A stretch of DNA of 64,000 nt from Flavobacterium sp. (GCF_027531705.1 NZ_JAPZSP010000026.1:22719-86718), one strand, 5' to 3'; positions 9,935-20,452 are shown, numbered from the stretch's first letter. Notes: generated by a model from the letters alone, not told the origin. Numbers and translations are program-made.

Positions 9935-9994
9935 GATAAATCTAAGAACAAATTGAATTGCATTTCAGTAACTTGCAACACTATTCGTTTGATT

Positions 9995-10624
9995 ATGTTA
10001 GAAACAAAAGAACTTACTTTTTCTTATAATAAACATACACAATTTTCATTTCCTGAATTGAGATGCAATTCGTCGGAAACACTATTGATTACTGGAAATT
10101 CTGGAAAAGGGAAAACCACTTTGTTGCATCTTTTAGCTGGATTACTTAGACCTGAAAACGGCAAAATTGCTGTCGATGAAACGGATATTGCACAACTTTC
10201 CGAAAAAAAGTTAGACCAATTTAGAGGAAAAAATATCGGATTGATTTTGCAACAATCTCATTTTATTGCATCGCTTTCGGTATTAGAAAATGTGGTTTTG
10301 GCTTCGTGGCTAGCAACAGGAAAAGAAGCGGTTCAAAAAGCCGAAAAGTTATTGGACGAACTAGATTTGGTCAATCAAAAACATAAATTCCCATCACAAT
10401 TAAGTATTGGGCAACAACAACGAGTTTCTATTGCAAGAGCGTTGATAAACGAACCAAAACTCCTTTTGGCAGACGAACCGACATCAAGTTTAGATGATGA
10501 AAATGCTATGGTTGTAGCCAATTTGCTTCAAAAATTATCTAAAGAATACAAAGCTGCTTTGGTAATTGTTACGCACGACAAGCGTTTGAAAGATAAATTT
10601 CCTAACCAACTAAATCTCAATTAA
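9995..10624 (+). CDS. ABC transporter ATPase (LolD/MacB-like)
   Basis: This 209-residue ATPase shows Walker A GNSGKGKTT, a slightly altered signature LSIGQQQR (Ile for the usual Gly) and Walker B LLLADEP. The ATG at 9995 is preferred because an upstream TTG adds a non-homologous 14-residue leader. The size and sequence fit the LolD/MacB/FtsE group that powers FtsX-type permeases. The permease follows after one base. Neighbouring genes suggest a metal-linked rather than lipoprotein-releasing role (inference). Confidence 0.85.
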   Translation: MLETKELTFSYNKHTQFSFPELRCNSSETLLITGNSGKGKTTLLHLLAGLLRPENGKIAVDETDIAQLSEKKLDQFRGKNIGLILQQSHFIASLSVLENVVLASWLATGKEAVQKAEKLLDELDLVNQKHKFPSQLSIGQQQRVSIARALINEPKLLLADEPTSSLDDENAMVVANLLQKLSKEYKAALVIVTHDKRLKDKFPNQLNLN

Positions 10625-10625
10625 A

Positions 10626-11828
10626 ATGATTGCAAAATTAGCTTGGAAAAATTTGTGGTTCAAACCGTTAAATACAGTTTTGAGTATTGTTTTGTTAGCT
10701 TCAAGTGTTGCCATTATTACGGTTTTGATTTTGTTGCAAAAACAATTTGAAGAAAAATTTTCAAGTAATATTGATGGTGTCGATTTGGTTTTAGGCGCAC
10801 AAGGAAGTCCAATGCAATTGATACTTTCGTCGGTTTATCATATCGATAATCCAACGGGAAATATAAGTTATGATTCGGCAAAAGTTTGGATGAAACATCC
10901 ATTTGTAGAGAAAGCAATTCCGTTGGCTTTTGGTGATAATTATTTAGGGTACAAAATTTTAGGCACCAATTCGGATTATTTAGAAAAGTACCAAGCCAAA
11001 ATTTCGGAAGGAAAATTGTTTTCAAAAAACTTTGAAGTTGTTGTTGGAAGTGAAATAGCAAAGAAATTAAATTTAAAAATAGGAACAAAATTTAATGGTT
11101 CTCACGGTAGTGCAAAAGAAGGTGAGAAGCACGAAGAATTCAATTATATCGTGACCGGAATTGCTTCGCCAACGGGAAAAGTTATTGATAATTTAATTTT
11201 GTGCAACATTCCAAGTGTTTGGCAAATGCATGAAATACACGAAGAAGAAAGTCATCACGAAATGACTATTGACGAACCAAATATGGAAATTACTGCTGTT
11301 TTGTTGAAGTTTCGTAACAAAATGGGAATTGTAACTTGGCCAAGAATTATTGCTCAAAATACTAAAATGCAAGTAGCTTCACCAGCAATTGAAGTCAATA
11401 GAATTTTTAGTTTATTTGGAGTTGGACTAAAAGCACTAGAATATTTGGCATATGCTATTATGCTAATTTCGGGAATATCCATTTTTATTGCGCTTTACAA
11501 TAGATTGAAAGAAAGAAAATATGAGTTTGCTTTGATACGAATAAACGGTGCAAGCCGAATGCAACTACTATTTTTATTAGTTATAGAAAGTTTATTTTTG
11601 GTAGTTGTTGGTTTTCTTTTCGGAACGATTTTTGGTAGAATTGCCATAAGTTTTATTTCTAATTCTGCTCAAGATGATTTTAAAATGGCATTTAATCCTT
11701 TTGAAATTGTTTGGAATAAAGAAGTAATTTTATTTTTAGTGACTATCTTTGTAGGTATAATTGCGGCGTTAATTCCAGCGATTAAAGCTTATAGATTAAA
11801 TATTTCAAAAACATTAGCCAATGCTTAA
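10626..11828 (+). CDS. FtsX/MacB-type ABC permease with His-rich segments
   Basis: This 400-residue protein has an N-terminal membrane helix (about 18-37), a large extracytoplasmic domain and three C-terminal membrane helices (about 270-290, 315-340 and 365-385). This is the standard FtsX-fold permease plan. The external domain has two His/acid-rich stretches: SHGSAKEGEKHEEF (about 159-172) and MHEIHEEESHHEM (about 201-213). Such loops suggest binding of a transition metal such as zinc or copper. It lies one base after the ATPase and overlaps the next gene by 8 bp, so translation is probably coupled. Confidence 0.85.
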   Translation: MIAKLAWKNLWFKPLNTVLSIVLLASSVAIITVLILLQKQFEEKFSSNIDGVDLVLGAQGSPMQLILSSVYHIDNPTGNISYDSAKVWMKHPFVEKAIPLAFGDNYLGYKILGTNSDYLEKYQAKISEGKLFSKNFEVVVGSEIAKKLNLKIGTKFNGSHGSAKEGEKHEEFNYIVTGIASPTGKVIDNLILCNIPSVWQMHEIHEEESHHEMTIDEPNMEITAVLLKFRNKMGIVTWPRIIAQNTKMQVASPAIEVNRIFSLFGVGLKALEYLAYAIMLISGISIFIALYNRLKERKYEFALIRINGASRMQLLFLLVIESLFLVVVGFLFGTIFGRIAISFISNSAQDDFKMAFNPFEIVWNKEVILFLVTIFVGIIAALIPAIKAYRLNISKTLANA

Positions 11829-12303
11829 TCGTTATAAAATTTTGTTTTCGGTAGTAGTTGCATTTGTTGCAATGAGTTTTTCGTTTGAAACAAAACCTCA
11901 AATGAAAAATGAAAACAATACATTTTTGCAAGACACGCTTACTTGGAAACAACTTTCGGTTATTCGATTTGTTTCTAAAAAGCATCCAACCTACGGTGAA
12001 ATTTCATTTCCAGTTGTGAATGACAATCTTAAAAAATTAGCCAACAAAAAAGTGGTTATCAAAGGTTTTATTGTTCCTATAGATAGCAAAAATTATGCGA
12101 TAAGTAAAAATGTTTTTGCATCCTGTTTCTTTTGTGGAAAAGCAGGTCCAGAAACCATTGCAGGATTGAAATTTAAAGGGAATCTTCCAAAATTAAAAAC
12201 GGATCAATATGTTACAGTTCAAGGTGTTTTTAGATATAATGAAGACAACGCCGATGATTGGATTTATAATATTGATGATGTTGTAATCGTTAAAGGAAAT
12301 TAA
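11821..12303 (+). CDS. exported DUF3299-like protein
   Basis: This 160-residue protein has an N-terminal hydrophobic segment. Its domain has the pattern of DUF3299: a WKQL segment, KVVIKGFIVPID, then CFFCGKAGPE, and a C-terminal beta region. DUF3299 proteins are commonly encoded beside FtsX-type ABC transporters in proteobacterial zinc-responsive clusters (knowledge from memory), and the same arrangement is seen here. The Cys pair in CFFCG could bind metal. The start overlaps the permease stop by 8 bp. Confidence 0.65.
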   Translation: MLNRYKILFSVVVAFVAMSFSFETKPQMKNENNTFLQDTLTWKQLSVIRFVSKKHPTYGEISFPVVNDNLKKLANKKVVIKGFIVPIDSKNYAISKNVFASCFFCGKAGPETIAGLKFKGNLPKLKTDQYVTVQGVFRYNEDNADDWIYNIDDVVIVKGN

Positions 12304-12993
12304 ATGTTACAAGAAAAAATTACCGACATTTTCTTTGATTTAGACCACACGCTTTGGGATTTTGACCGAAATTCTGAATTAGCTTTTGATAGAATTTTTA
12401 GAGAAAATCATCCGCAAATTGATACAAAACAATTTGTTGAAATTTATGCACCAATAAATCAAGCTTGTTGGAAATTGTACCAAGTCGATAAAATTTCTCA
12501 TGACGAATTACGCTACAAACGATTGAAAGATTCTTTTGATGCTTTGAGTTATTCAATTTCTGATGATGTAATTTATCAAATGGCTGTTGATTATATTACT
12601 TTTTTGCCAGAAAATAATATTCTTTTTGATGGTGCTATTGAGGTTTTAGAATACTTGAATCCCAATTATAAACTTCACATTATCACAAATGGTTTTGCCG
12701 AAGTTCAATATAAAAAATTGAAAAATGCTGGTATTGCTGAATATTTTATTTCTGTTACCAATTCAGAAATGGCTGGTGTGAAAAAACCGCATCCTACAAT
12801 TTTTGAATACGCTGTAAAAGCGGCCAAAACAAGCAAAGAAAAATCTGTAATGATTGGAGATTGTATTGATGCTGATGTTCGTGGAGCATTAGAGTATGGT
12901 ATGGAAGCTATTTATTTTAATGAAACTAAAAAAGAAGTTTCTAACGAGATTAAACAAATAAATCAATTAATTGAACTAAAAAATATTTTTTAA
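12304..12993 (+). CDS. YjjG-family HAD pyrimidine nucleotidase
   Basis: This 229-residue HAD phosphatase has motif I FFDLDHT (Asp12, Asp14), a C1-type helical cap, motif II HIITNG, a Lys in VKKPHP and motif IV GDCIDADVRGA. The DLDHTLWDF start and overall length match YjjG-type noncanonical pyrimidine nucleotidases, which clear damaged dNMPs. It is cytoplasmic. The ATG abuts the previous stop, so it belongs to the same operon, though no functional link to transport is evident. Confidence 0.8.
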   Translation: MLQEKITDIFFDLDHTLWDFDRNSELAFDRIFRENHPQIDTKQFVEIYAPINQACWKLYQVDKISHDELRYKRLKDSFDALSYSISDDVIYQMAVDYITFLPENNILFDGAIEVLEYLNPNYKLHIITNGFAEVQYKKLKNAGIAEYFISVTNSEMAGVKKPHPTIFEYAVKAAKTSKEKSVMIGDCIDADVRGALEYGMEAIYFNETKKEVSNEIKQINQLIELKNIF

Positions 12994-12994
12994 A

Positions 12995-13720
12995 ATGAAG
13001 AAAATTACATTTTTGCTATTGTTAGTTACCTCGATAGGTTTTGCTCAAGATTTGAATCAATATAAATATGTTTTGGTTCCTGCAAAATTTTCTTTTTTGA
13101 AAGAAAAAAATCAATACAATTTGAATTTGCTTTCTAAAATGTACATGCAACAATTTGGTTTTGAAACCTATTTTGATAATGACGAAGCGCCAAATGATTT
13201 TTTTGAAAATAATTGTAACAAAATTTATTTTGATGTTTTAGAAAATAACAATATGTTTTCAACAAAGCTGACCGTTGTATTGAAAGATTGTAAAGGGAAA
13301 GTTTTATTTACTTCTAAAGAAGGTTCTAATAAGGAAAAAGAATATAAGACTGCCTATAATTTGGCTTTACGTGAAGCTTTTAATTCGATGAAAACGATTC
13401 AGTATAAATATGCTGGCGACAAAGTGGTCGAAGAAAATAAAGTTGTTCAAGAAACGAAAATTGAAGTTCAAAATCAATCGCTAAATTCTGAAAATTTGGT
13501 TTCAAGTCAACTTTTTGCACAACCTATAACTAATGGTTTTCAGTTGATAAATGCTGAACCAAAAGTGATTTACAAAATATATAAAACTTCAGTAAAAGAT
13601 TTATACTTAGCCGCTAAAGGAAATTTGCAAGGTGTTTTGATTTCAAAAAATAACGAATGGTTTTTTGAATATTATCAAAATGAAAAATTACTATCTGAAA
13701 AAGTTGAGGTTAAATTGTAG
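12995..13720 (+). CDS. secreted protein of unknown function
   Basis: This 241-residue protein has a signal peptide (MKKITFLLLLVTSIGFAQ) followed by a region that starts LNQYKYVLVPAKFSFL. I do not recognise a named domain. The middle resembles small alpha/beta domains of flavobacterial periplasmic proteins, and a stretch around 145-165 is Val/Glu/Lys-rich and probably a linker. It is the last gene of the operon (one-base gap) and converges with rarA. Confidence 0.55.
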   Translation: MKKITFLLLLVTSIGFAQDLNQYKYVLVPAKFSFLKEKNQYNLNLLSKMYMQQFGFETYFDNDEAPNDFFENNCNKIYFDVLENNNMFSTKLTVVLKDCKGKVLFTSKEGSNKEKEYKTAYNLALREAFNSMKTIQYKYAGDKVVEENKVVQETKIEVQNQSLNSENLVSSQLFAQPITNGFQLINAEPKVIYKIYKTSVKDLYLAAKGNLQGVLISKNNEWFFEYYQNEKLLSEKVEVKL

Positions 13721-13734
13721 AAAATGACTTCTAA

Positions 13735-15012
13735 CTAATAGTCATATTTATCTTTCCAACGATTTTGCAAAAACTTGCGTAATTCATTTTCTCGAGCGTT
13801 ATTTCCAGGTTCATAGAATTTAGTTTCTTGAATTGCATCTGGTAAATATTCTTGTTCGCTAAAGTTGTTGGTGTAGTTGTGCGAATATTGGTACTCGTCA
13901 CCATAACCTAATTCTTTCATCAATTTGGTTGGTGCATTTCTCAAATGAATTGGAACTGGCAAATCTCCAGTTTGTTTTACTTTCGCTTGTGCTTCACCAA
14001 TCGCCATATAACTTGCATTACTTTTGGCAGAAGTTGCTAAATAAACTGCACATTGACTTAAAATAATGCGACTTTCGGGATAGCCAATTGTAGAAACCGC
14101 TTGAAACGTATTATTTGCCATAATAAAAGCCGTTGGATTTGCATTTCCTATATCTTCACTCGATAAAATTAGCATTCTTCTTGCTATGAATTTTACATCT
14201 TCGCCGCCTTCTATCATTCTGGCGAGCCAATAGACTGCACCGTTTGGGTCACTTCCTCTTATAGATTTTATAAAAGCCGAGACAATATCGTAATGTTGTT
14301 CACCTGTTTTGTCGTATAAAACGGTGTTTTGCTGAACTAGTTCAAGAACCTTATCATTGGTAATTGTGATTTGACCTTCGGGACTTGCATTAACCACTAA
14401 TTCAAAAATGTTTAATAATTTTCTACCATCACCGCCTGAAAGTCTATGCAACGCTTCGGTTTCTTTGAGTTTTATTTTTTTGGAAGCCATGATTTTGTCT
14501 TCTTTCATGGCGCGATTTAAAAGAGAAAGTAAATCTTCTTTAGAAAACGGATTGAGAATATAAACCTGACAACGCGATAATAATGCCGGAATTACTTCAA
14601 AACTTGGGTTTTCGGTTGTGGCACCAATCAGCGTTACCCAACCTTTTTCAACTGCTGCCAAAAGCGAATCTTGTTGTGACTTGCTAAACCGATGAATTTC
14701 ATCGATAAACAAAATTGGGTTTTTAGCTGTGAACAATCCGCCGCTTTGTTTGGCTTTTTCTATTACATCGCGAATGTCTTTTACGCCACTGTTGATAGCA
14801 CTTAGTTCATAAAAAGGGCGATTGCTTTGTTTGGCGATAATTTGTGCCAAAGTTGTTTTGCCTGTTCCAGGTGAACCCCAAAATATCATGGATGGAATAA
14901 TGCCACGAGCAATTTGTTGTGTAAGCGAACCACTTGGTCCAACTAGGTGAAGTTGACTGATATAATCCTCTAATTTTTGTGGACGAATGCGTTCTGCTAA
15001 TGGTGCTTCCAT
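13735..15012 (-). CDS. rarA: replication-associated recombination protein A (AAA+ ATPase)
   Basis: This 425-residue protein starts [12 protein letters not shown], typical of RarA/MgsA. It has Walker [10 protein letters not shown], Walker [10 protein letters not shown], the sensor segment [11 protein letters not shown] and the C-terminal region with [16 protein letters not shown]. RarA acts at stalled replication forks with single-strand binding protein and clamp-loader partners. It is complete and standard in length. It is preceded by a 178-bp spacer that carries a structured RNA-like element on the other strand. Confidence 0.92.
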   Translation of the reverse strand: MEAPLAERIRPQKLEDYISQLHLVGPSGSLTQQIARGIIPSMIFWGSPGTGKTTLAQIIAKQSNRPFYELSAINSGVKDIRDVIEKAKQSGGLFTAKNPILFIDEIHRFSKSQQDSLLAAVEKGWVTLIGATTENPSFEVIPALLSRCQVYILNPFSKEDLLSLLNRAMKEDKIMASKKIKLKETEALHRLSGGDGRKLLNIFELVVNASPEGQITITNDKVLELVQQNTVLYDKTGEQHYDIVSAFIKSIRGSDPNGAVYWLARMIEGGEDVKFIARRMLILSSEDIGNANPTAFIMANNTFQAVSTIGYPESRIILSQCAVYLATSAKSNASYMAIGEAQAKVKQTGDLPVPIHLRNAPTKLMKELGYGDEYQYSHNYTNNFSEQEYLPDAIQETKFYEPGNNARENELRKFLQNRWKDKYDY

Positions 15013-15103
15013 GCTGGTAAAATTACACTTTTTGGAATAATTTTTTTGAAATGGAGGAAGATTTTTGATTGAAAAATTACAAGTTCATTTTCACCGTGAA
15101 CTC

Positions 15104-15183
15104 CTAGCCCTGATGGAAGCGGCATCCTTTATCTTTTTTCTTTAAAAAGATAAAGATATAGCGTACAGCAGGATTAGCTTCTA
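15104..15183 (+). ncRNA. structured intergenic element, copy 1 (possible Flavo-1-type RNA)
   Basis: The core is TAGCCCTGATGGAAGCGGCA, then a perfect hairpin CTTTATCTTTTT-loop-AAAAAGATAAAG (15127-15155), then AGCGTACAGCAGGATTAGC. The CCTG near the start can pair with the CAGG near the end. Related copies at 43993 and 56383 keep the ends but change the internal stem, which argues for RNA structure. The strand is given by the TAGCCC end and is uncertain. Assignment to the Rfam Flavo-1 family is from memory. Confidence 0.5.
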
Positions 15184-15190
15184 AAAAAAA

Positions 15191-16477
15191 CTATAAATTC
15201 TTTGCTACTTTTCTAATGGCTTCGATGGTAAAATCTAAATCTTCGTAAGTCAGTGCTTCTGTGATAAACCAAGTTTCGTAAGCTGATGGTGCAATATAAA
15301 TGCCTTCTTGAAGCAATCCGTGGAAAAATTTCTTGAAGGTTTCGTTGTCGCCGTTTTTAGCTGTAGCGAAATCGATAACGGGATTTTTGTCGAAGTGAAC
15401 AGAAATCATGGAGCCAACTCGGTTTATGGTAAAGTCGATTTGAGCTTCGGTTAGCACATTATGAATGCCGTTTTCTAGATAATCGGTTTTCTTTTCTAGG
15501 CTTTCAAAAATGGTAGGGTTTTCATTTAATTCGGTCAACATTGCTAAACCAGCCGCCATTGCAAGAGGATTTCCTGATAGCGTTCCAGCTTGGTAAACAG
15601 GGCCAATAGGAGCAAGGTAGTTCATGATTTCAGCACGAGCGGCAAATGCACCAACAGGCAACCCGCCACCAATTACTTTTCCGAAAGTTACGATATCGGC
15701 TTTGATGTTGAATAGTTCTTGAACACCACCTTTTGCCAAACGGAAACCAGTCATAACTTCGTCAAAAATTAGCAAAATTTGGTTTTCGTCGCACAAAACA
15801 CGTAGTGCTTCTAAAAATCCTTTTTGTGGTGGAATGCAACCCATGTTTCCAGCAACAGGTTCAATGATTATGGCTGCGATTTCGTTTTTGTTAGCTTCGA
15901 TTAAGGCTTTTACGCTTTGTATATCGTTATAATTAGCTAGTAGAGTATCTTTGGCAGTTCCAGAAGTTACACCAGGACTATTTGGACTTCCAAAAGTGAT
16001 GGCGCCGCTTCCTGCTTGAATAAGAAACGAATCGGAATGACCGTGATAGCAACCTGCAAATTTGATGATTTTATCTCTTTTTGTAAATCCACGAGCTAGA
16101 CGAATGGCACTCATACAAGCTTCTGTTCCTGAATTTACAAATCGTATTTTATCGATGTTAGGAACCATACTAACGGCTAAGGCGGCAATTTCAGTTTCTA
16201 GAGCAGTTGGCATTCCGAAAGAAGTTCCTAGTTTGGCTTTTTCGGTTATGGCATCTACAACAGGTTGGTGAGCATGGCCTAAAATCATTGGTCCCCAAGA
16301 ATTGATGTAATCTATAAGTTTATTTCCGTCTTCGTCAAATAGATAAGCACCTTTAGCACTTTTGACAAAAATAGGAGTTCCGCCTACAGATTTGAATGCT
16401 CTAACAGGAGAATTTACGCCACCTGGAATTACTTTTTCGGCTTCGATAAAAAGCTGACTACTTCTTTGGTATAACAT
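15191..16477 (-). CDS. hemL: glutamate-1-semialdehyde 2,1-aminomutase
   Basis: This 428-residue PLP enzyme converts glutamate-1-semialdehyde to 5-aminolevulinate in the C5 haem pathway. Recognisable segments are [17 protein letters not shown] at the N terminus, [26 protein letters not shown], the cofactor region [10 protein letters not shown] and the PLP-lysine segment [14 protein letters not shown]. Its length is that of the family. It lies 2 bp after the glucosaminidase gene in the same minus-strand operon. Confidence 0.95.
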   Translation of the reverse strand: MLYQRSSQLFIEAEKVIPGGVNSPVRAFKSVGGTPIFVKSAKGAYLFDEDGNKLIDYINSWGPMILGHAHQPVVDAITEKAKLGTSFGMPTALETEIAALAVSMVPNIDKIRFVNSGTEACMSAIRLARGFTKRDKIIKFAGCYHGHSDSFLIQAGSGAITFGSPNSPGVTSGTAKDTLLANYNDIQSVKALIEANKNEIAAIIIEPVAGNMGCIPPQKGFLEALRVLCDENQILLIFDEVMTGFRLAKGGVQELFNIKADIVTFGKVIGGGLPVGAFAARAEIMNYLAPIGPVYQAGTLSGNPLAMAAGLAMLTELNENPTIFESLEKKTDYLENGIHNVLTEAQIDFTINRVGSMISVHFDKNPVIDFATAKNGDNETFKKFFHGLLQEGIYIAPSAYETWFITEALTYEDLDFTIEAIRKVAKNL

Positions 16478-16479
16478 GA

Positions 16480-17616
16480 TTAATCGATAATAAGATTTTG
16501 TCCGATTGTAAGACTGTTGTTTTGAATATTATTCTTTTCAATAATAACTTTTACAGGAACATTTAATTTTTTTGAAATGGAATACAAAGTATCGCCAGGA
16601 TTGACTTGGTATGTAAAACCGTTGCTTGATGTTGCTACTTCTTGTTTAGGTGGCTGAAAAATCATTTTTCCTAAAACTTCGGCATCATAGTTTTGTAAAT
16701 TATATTTTTCAATAATGCCAATAAGTTTTGTTGGATAGTTTACATCGGTTGCATAGCCTGCTTTTTTTAGTCCATAAGCCCAACCTTTGTAATCGTCTTT
16801 TTCAAGTTCAAAAAGAGGAACATAATAAGGTCGACTTGTTAGGAAAACTGCATGATCGGTATAAGACTCGTCACCACTTTCATATTTTCTAAAACATTCT
16901 TGTTCTTCATCATCGTCAAAGAAAACGGATGGTCCTGTCCATTCTGATTTGCATTTTATTCCGAAGTGATTATTGGCTAAAAGGCTTAGTGAACCTTTTC
17001 CTGTTCCTGATTCTAAGATTCCTTGTGCTAAAATTATACTTGATGGAATTCCGAAGTTTGCCATATTACTTTTGGCGATGGTTTTATACTTGTTTATGTA
17101 ATCTTGAACCATTTGTGTTGTAACTTTTACTTTAGATGTTGCTTCTAACACTTCTGTTTTTACATAATGAGGTTTGTTTTCTTCATTTTCTTTTTTTGAA
17201 CGTGCCTTTTCTATTATTTCTAATATCAAATTATCTTCATCGCTAAGTTTAGTAGTTGCGACTTCGTTTGTTGTAGGCTTTTGTGTTTCAGTAGTTTTTC
17301 GGACTACTGGTTTGGTTTCAATAGAAGGTTTTGTATTGTTTGCAGTGTTTTTTGCAATCTCTGTTTTTGGAGTTGCAGTTGTGTTTTTAGCAGGAACAGT
17401 TGGTTTACTCACTGTTGATTTCGATGCTGTAGTTGTTTTTGAAGATGCTGTCTTTGTTGCTGGATTAGTTGCTTTTTTTACAGGTTTGCTATAAACTAAA
17501 ACTTTTTTTGGATCAGTCGTTTTTTTAGCATCTATCTTGGTTCTTACAACAGATTTTGTGCTACCGCAAGCAACAAGTAGTATTGAAATGAAAATAAATA
17601 CAATCTTTTTAATCAT
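16480..17616 (-). CDS. glucosaminidase lipoprotein with LysM domain
   Basis: With the ATG at 17616 (an upstream TTG would add three residues) the protein has 378 residues. A lipobox-like LLVACGS anchors it. A long Lys/Thr/Pro/Ala-rich linker follows (about 25-135). The glucosaminidase (FlgJ-like) domain, about 165-320, has the candidate catalytic Glu in [13 protein letters not shown] and the motif [11 protein letters not shown]-terminal LysM domain is seen in [18 protein letters not shown]. It should hydrolyse peptidoglycan in the periplasm. Its start overlaps the end of the upstream gene by 8 bp. Confidence 0.88.
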   Translation of the reverse strand: MIKKIVFIFISILLVACGSTKSVVRTKIDAKKTTDPKKVLVYSKPVKKATNPATKTASSKTTTASKSTVSKPTVPAKNTTATPKTEIAKNTANNTKPSIETKPVVRKTTETQKPTTNEVATTKLSDEDNLILEIIEKARSKKENEENKPHYVKTEVLEATSKVKVTTQMVQDYINKYKTIAKSNMANFGIPSSIILAQGILESGTGKGSLSLLANNHFGIKCKSEWTGPSVFFDDDEEQECFRKYESGDESYTDHAVFLTSRPYYVPLFELEKDDYKGWAYGLKKAGYATDVNYPTKLIGIIEKYNLQNYDAEVLGKMIFQPPKQEVATSSNGFTYQVNPGDTLYSISKKLNVPVKVIIEKNNIQNNSLTIGQNLIID

Positions 17617-18514
17617 AAGATTCAATTTGAGGCAAATTCTTTGTTTTTAATTTTAAATTCATTCCTTCAATTCCTTGTAACCCACCAGTATGAATGACTA
17701 GTATTTTGGAATTTTCAGGAAAATAATTTTTCTTTATTAAATCTATAACGCCAAAAACCATCTTTCCAGTATAAATTGGGTCTAACGGAATTCTGTGTTT
17801 TGAATAAAATTTATTTAAAAAATCAACCAATTTTGGAGTAACTTTTCCGTAACCTTCAAAATGATAGTCGCTAATTATTTTCCAATTGGAATAATTTGGT
17901 GCAAATTTATGAATTTCTTTATCAAAAAACGTGCCTTTTAGCGATGGAAATCCTAAAATTGTTTGATTAGTTTTGGCACTTTTGATTATTCCAGAAATTG
18001 TTCCGCTGGATCCAATGGCACAACAGATGAAATCGAAGTCTGTATCATCTTCATTTAAAATTTCCAAACAGCCTTTAATTGCTAATTCATTGGTGCCGCC
18101 TTCTGGAATAAGATAAAAATCTCCAAATTCGTCGTGAAGATTATTTATGTAATCAGGATTGTCTTTGATTTTATAATTTTCTCGAGTTTCAAATTTGAAT
18201 TTCATACCGCATTCTTGAGCAAATTTCAGCGTTGGGTTTTCGTTTGTTTTCGATTCAAGTTCATCTCCACGAATAACACCAATGGTTTTGAAATTATGTA
18301 ATTTTCCAGCGTAAGCAAGAGCAGCAATGTGATTTGAAAAAGCACCTCCAAATGTTAAAAGGGTGTCTTTATTCTCTTCTTTGGCTTGTATTAAGTTATA
18401 TTTAAGTTTTCTGTATTTGTTTCCAGAAATATGAGGATGTAATAAGTCTTCGCGTTTAATAGCTAAAGTTATAGTTGAATTATCAAGTTGAATGTATTGA
18501 TTTTCCGATTTCAT
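17609..18514 (-). CDS. ACC deaminase / D-cysteine desulfhydrase family PLP enzyme
   Basis: This 301-residue fold-type II PLP enzyme has the PLP-lysine motif ISGNKYRKLKYN near residue 31, the segment GGAFSNHIAALAYAG, and the phosphate-binding region CCAIGSSGTISG. It is slightly shorter than proteobacterial DcyD or AcdS (about 330). It may act on D-cysteine or 1-aminocyclopropane-1-carboxylate; residues that separate the two activities cannot be judged here. It heads the operon with the glucosaminidase and hemL. Confidence 0.8.
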   Translation of the reverse strand: MKSENQYIQLDNSTITLAIKREDLLHPHISGNKYRKLKYNLIQAKEENKDTLLTFGGAFSNHIAALAYAGKLHNFKTIGVIRGDELESKTNENPTLKFAQECGMKFKFETRENYKIKDNPDYINNLHDEFGDFYLIPEGGTNELAIKGCLEILNEDDTDFDFICCAIGSSGTISGIIKSAKTNQTILGFPSLKGTFFDKEIHKFAPNYSNWKIISDYHFEGYGKVTPKLVDFLNKFYSKHRIPLDPIYTGKMVFGVIDLIKKNYFPENSKILVIHTGGLQGIEGMNLKLKTKNLPQIESYD

Positions 18515-18527
18515 AAACTTGTTCTAA

Positions 18528-18552
18528 TAAAAAAGCAGCCCGAAGACTGCTT
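18528..18552 (-). terminator. rho-independent terminator
   Basis: Read on the minus strand, AAGCAGT and GCTGCTT form a stem around CTTCGG, followed by a run of T. It ends the T9SS protein transcript and lies just upstream of the next minus-strand gene at 18514. Confidence 0.8.
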
Positions 18553-18574
18553 AGTTTATAGTTTAATTTCTGAA

Positions 18575-20452
18575 TTATTTTGTATTTGAAATAATTACTT
18601 TTTGAGAAAACTCTTTATTGTCTTTAGAAATAATTTTTACAATGTAAACACCATCACTATAGGTTGAAGTTGAGAATTGATAAGTATCTTTTGATGAAGT
18701 TTCTTTTTTGTCAAAAATAACTTTTCCAACTACATCATATAATACTATATTGTTGATTTCAATTTTGTTTGGATTCGCTATGTTTAATAATTCTTTATCA
18801 TTGTTTTGGAAAACTGTGAAGTTAGAAATAGCATTATTATTTATAGCCAATGTCGAATTTGTAAAAGTTATTTCATATTGACTATTGTTAACGCCAGCAG
18901 GAAGATTAACCTCAAACAATCCATTTACAATATCTGTATATGTGTCATTTATTTTGTCATGAACATATACATTTGGAGTTTCAAAATTAATCATTTCATT
19001 TAACGTTAATTTGAAATTTGTAGTTTCGTTGTTTTTAAAACCAAGAGGAATTTTTTTGTTTATATCAAATTCAATAACATTTATTAGGTATTGCTTGTTA
19101 TCACCCAAATAAAAGTAATAATCTTTATTATATCCATCTACCGATTCTGCCTCCATTGCATGTTCTGGACCGTCAGAGGCACCTGGCATAAGTACAAGCG
19201 TTGTTTGTCTAACGCCTAAATTATTTATCATTCCATTAAAACGCATTTGTGGAACTTGTGCCGTGCTTACGGTTGTGTAATCAAAGCCAGAAACAGATGG
19301 TATTTCGGGTAAAAAACCAGCAGTATTAGTATCGTTTACTGTTTTATCAGAGATTGAAGAAGTTGTTCTTTCAAATTGTGAATAATTAGTAGCGCCTTCT
19401 TTTTGATAGACTCTATATGAATCTTTCATAGTTACTGTACCATTTGTAGCACCTTTAATTTGAAAACCTTGTCCAATAGGGCAAAATCTTCTTTGGTAGG
19501 TTGAGCCAGAACCAACTACTACTGGTATGGTTGAACCACTACCTGTATAATTATAAAATGTTGCGGGAGTATATACACCCATATTCCCATAAGGAGAAAT
19601 TATTGCACCTCCAAGAGGAGAATATGCACCATAACCACCTTTGTAATCAGCTAAATAATGTGAAAGAACCGTTTTGTCTTGCTCCCAAAAATAGGCAATG
19701 CCAGTACAAGCAGAGTTTGCAACATCTGATAAAAACGCTTTTAAATCAATTGCTGATGGATAAGGGTTTCCTGTTAATGTTTCATTTCCGGCAAGAACAG
19801 GAATTGTAATGTCACCATCATAAGCTCTTCCTCTAAAATCATATCGTTGTGCATCTGCACTGCTTGGATTGTTGGCAGTGGCTTCTCCTATCGCTAGTGT
19901 GTTTGCAGTATCATCTCCTCCAGTTCCTTTCATTGAAAATCCTTCTCCTGCACCTAGACTAGTGGTACTTCCAACAAAATCCCAATCAGAATAGTTTAAA
20001 CCCGTATTGTATTTCCAAATCCAATAATCAGCAATTGTAAGCGGATTTGCTGTTCCATTATAATTTGGTGCTGAAATTGTAGCTACTGGAGTCGATGTAA
20101 TATTGTTTACAGGTTGATTTAATAAAGTAATACCAAATGTTTCGTTACCCGAAGCTAATAATGTATTACCTACAGGAGAACACCAATAATTGTATGAATA
20201 CTCGCCTGAAGTTCCCTCTTGAAAAACTGATAATTTTCCAGAGCCGGCATTTTGCGATGTTCCGACTCTACCTTGAAGCAATTGGGCTTCGTTTCTTAAA
20301 TACAAGTTTGTATTGGCTCTTAGATCTATTCCGTTTTTAACAAAAACAAATCTATCTTTAACATACATATAAGATGTTCCAGTAAAAGTTATGCTTGTTT
20401 GTGCAAAAACTGAGTAGGATACAAATGCAATTATAAAGTATAATTTTCTCAT
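18575..20452 (-). CDS. T9SS-secreted surface protein
   Basis: This 625-residue protein has a signal peptide (MRKLYFIIAFVSYSVFAQ), a long beta-rich body with many Gly/Thr/Asn residues, and a C-terminal region with NFTVFQNNDKELLNIANPNK, YDVVGKVIFDK and DGVYIVKIISKD. That tail is the type A sorting domain recognised by the type IX secretion system. The body contains segments such as NPYPSAIDL and YWCSPVG that recur in large flavobacterial surface proteins. No enzymatic motif is visible. It is preceded by a 680-bp non-coding gap with a likely -7 box CAAAAATA at 20511-20518 (minus strand). Confidence 0.8.
   Translation of the reverse strand: MRKLYFIIAFVSYSVFAQTSITFTGTSYMYVKDRFVFVKNGIDLRANTNLYLRNEAQLLQGRVGTSQNAGSGKLSVFQEGTSGEYSYNYWCSPVGNTLLASGNETFGITLLNQPVNNITSTPVATISAPNYNGTANPLTIADYWIWKYNTGLNYSDWDFVGSTTSLGAGEGFSMKGTGGDDTANTLAIGEATANNPSSADAQRYDFRGRAYDGDITIPVLAGNETLTGNPYPSAIDLKAFLSDVANSACTGIAYFWEQDKTVLSHYLADYKGGYGAYSPLGGAIISPYGNMGVYTPATFYNYTGSGSTIPVVVGSGSTYQRRFCPIGQGFQIKGATNGTVTMKDSYRVYQKEGATNYSQFERTTSSISDKTVNDTNTAGFLPEIPSVSGFDYTTVSTAQVPQMRFNGMINNLGVRQTTLVLMPGASDGPEHAMEAESVDGYNKDYYFYLGDNKQYLINVIEFDINKKIPLGFKNNETTNFKLTLNEMINFETPNVYVHDKINDTYTDIVNGLFEVNLPAGVNNSQYEITFTNSTLAINNNAISNFTVFQNNDKELLNIANPNKIEINNIVLYDVVGKVIFDKKETSSKDTYQFSTSTYSDGVYIVKIISKDNKEFSQKVIISNTK

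Noticed and set aside
17174..17494. 106-residue plus-strand frame rich in Val and Phe
   Set aside because: It is the opposite strand of the Lys/Thr-rich linker of the glucosaminidase gene, which produces such frames by composition.
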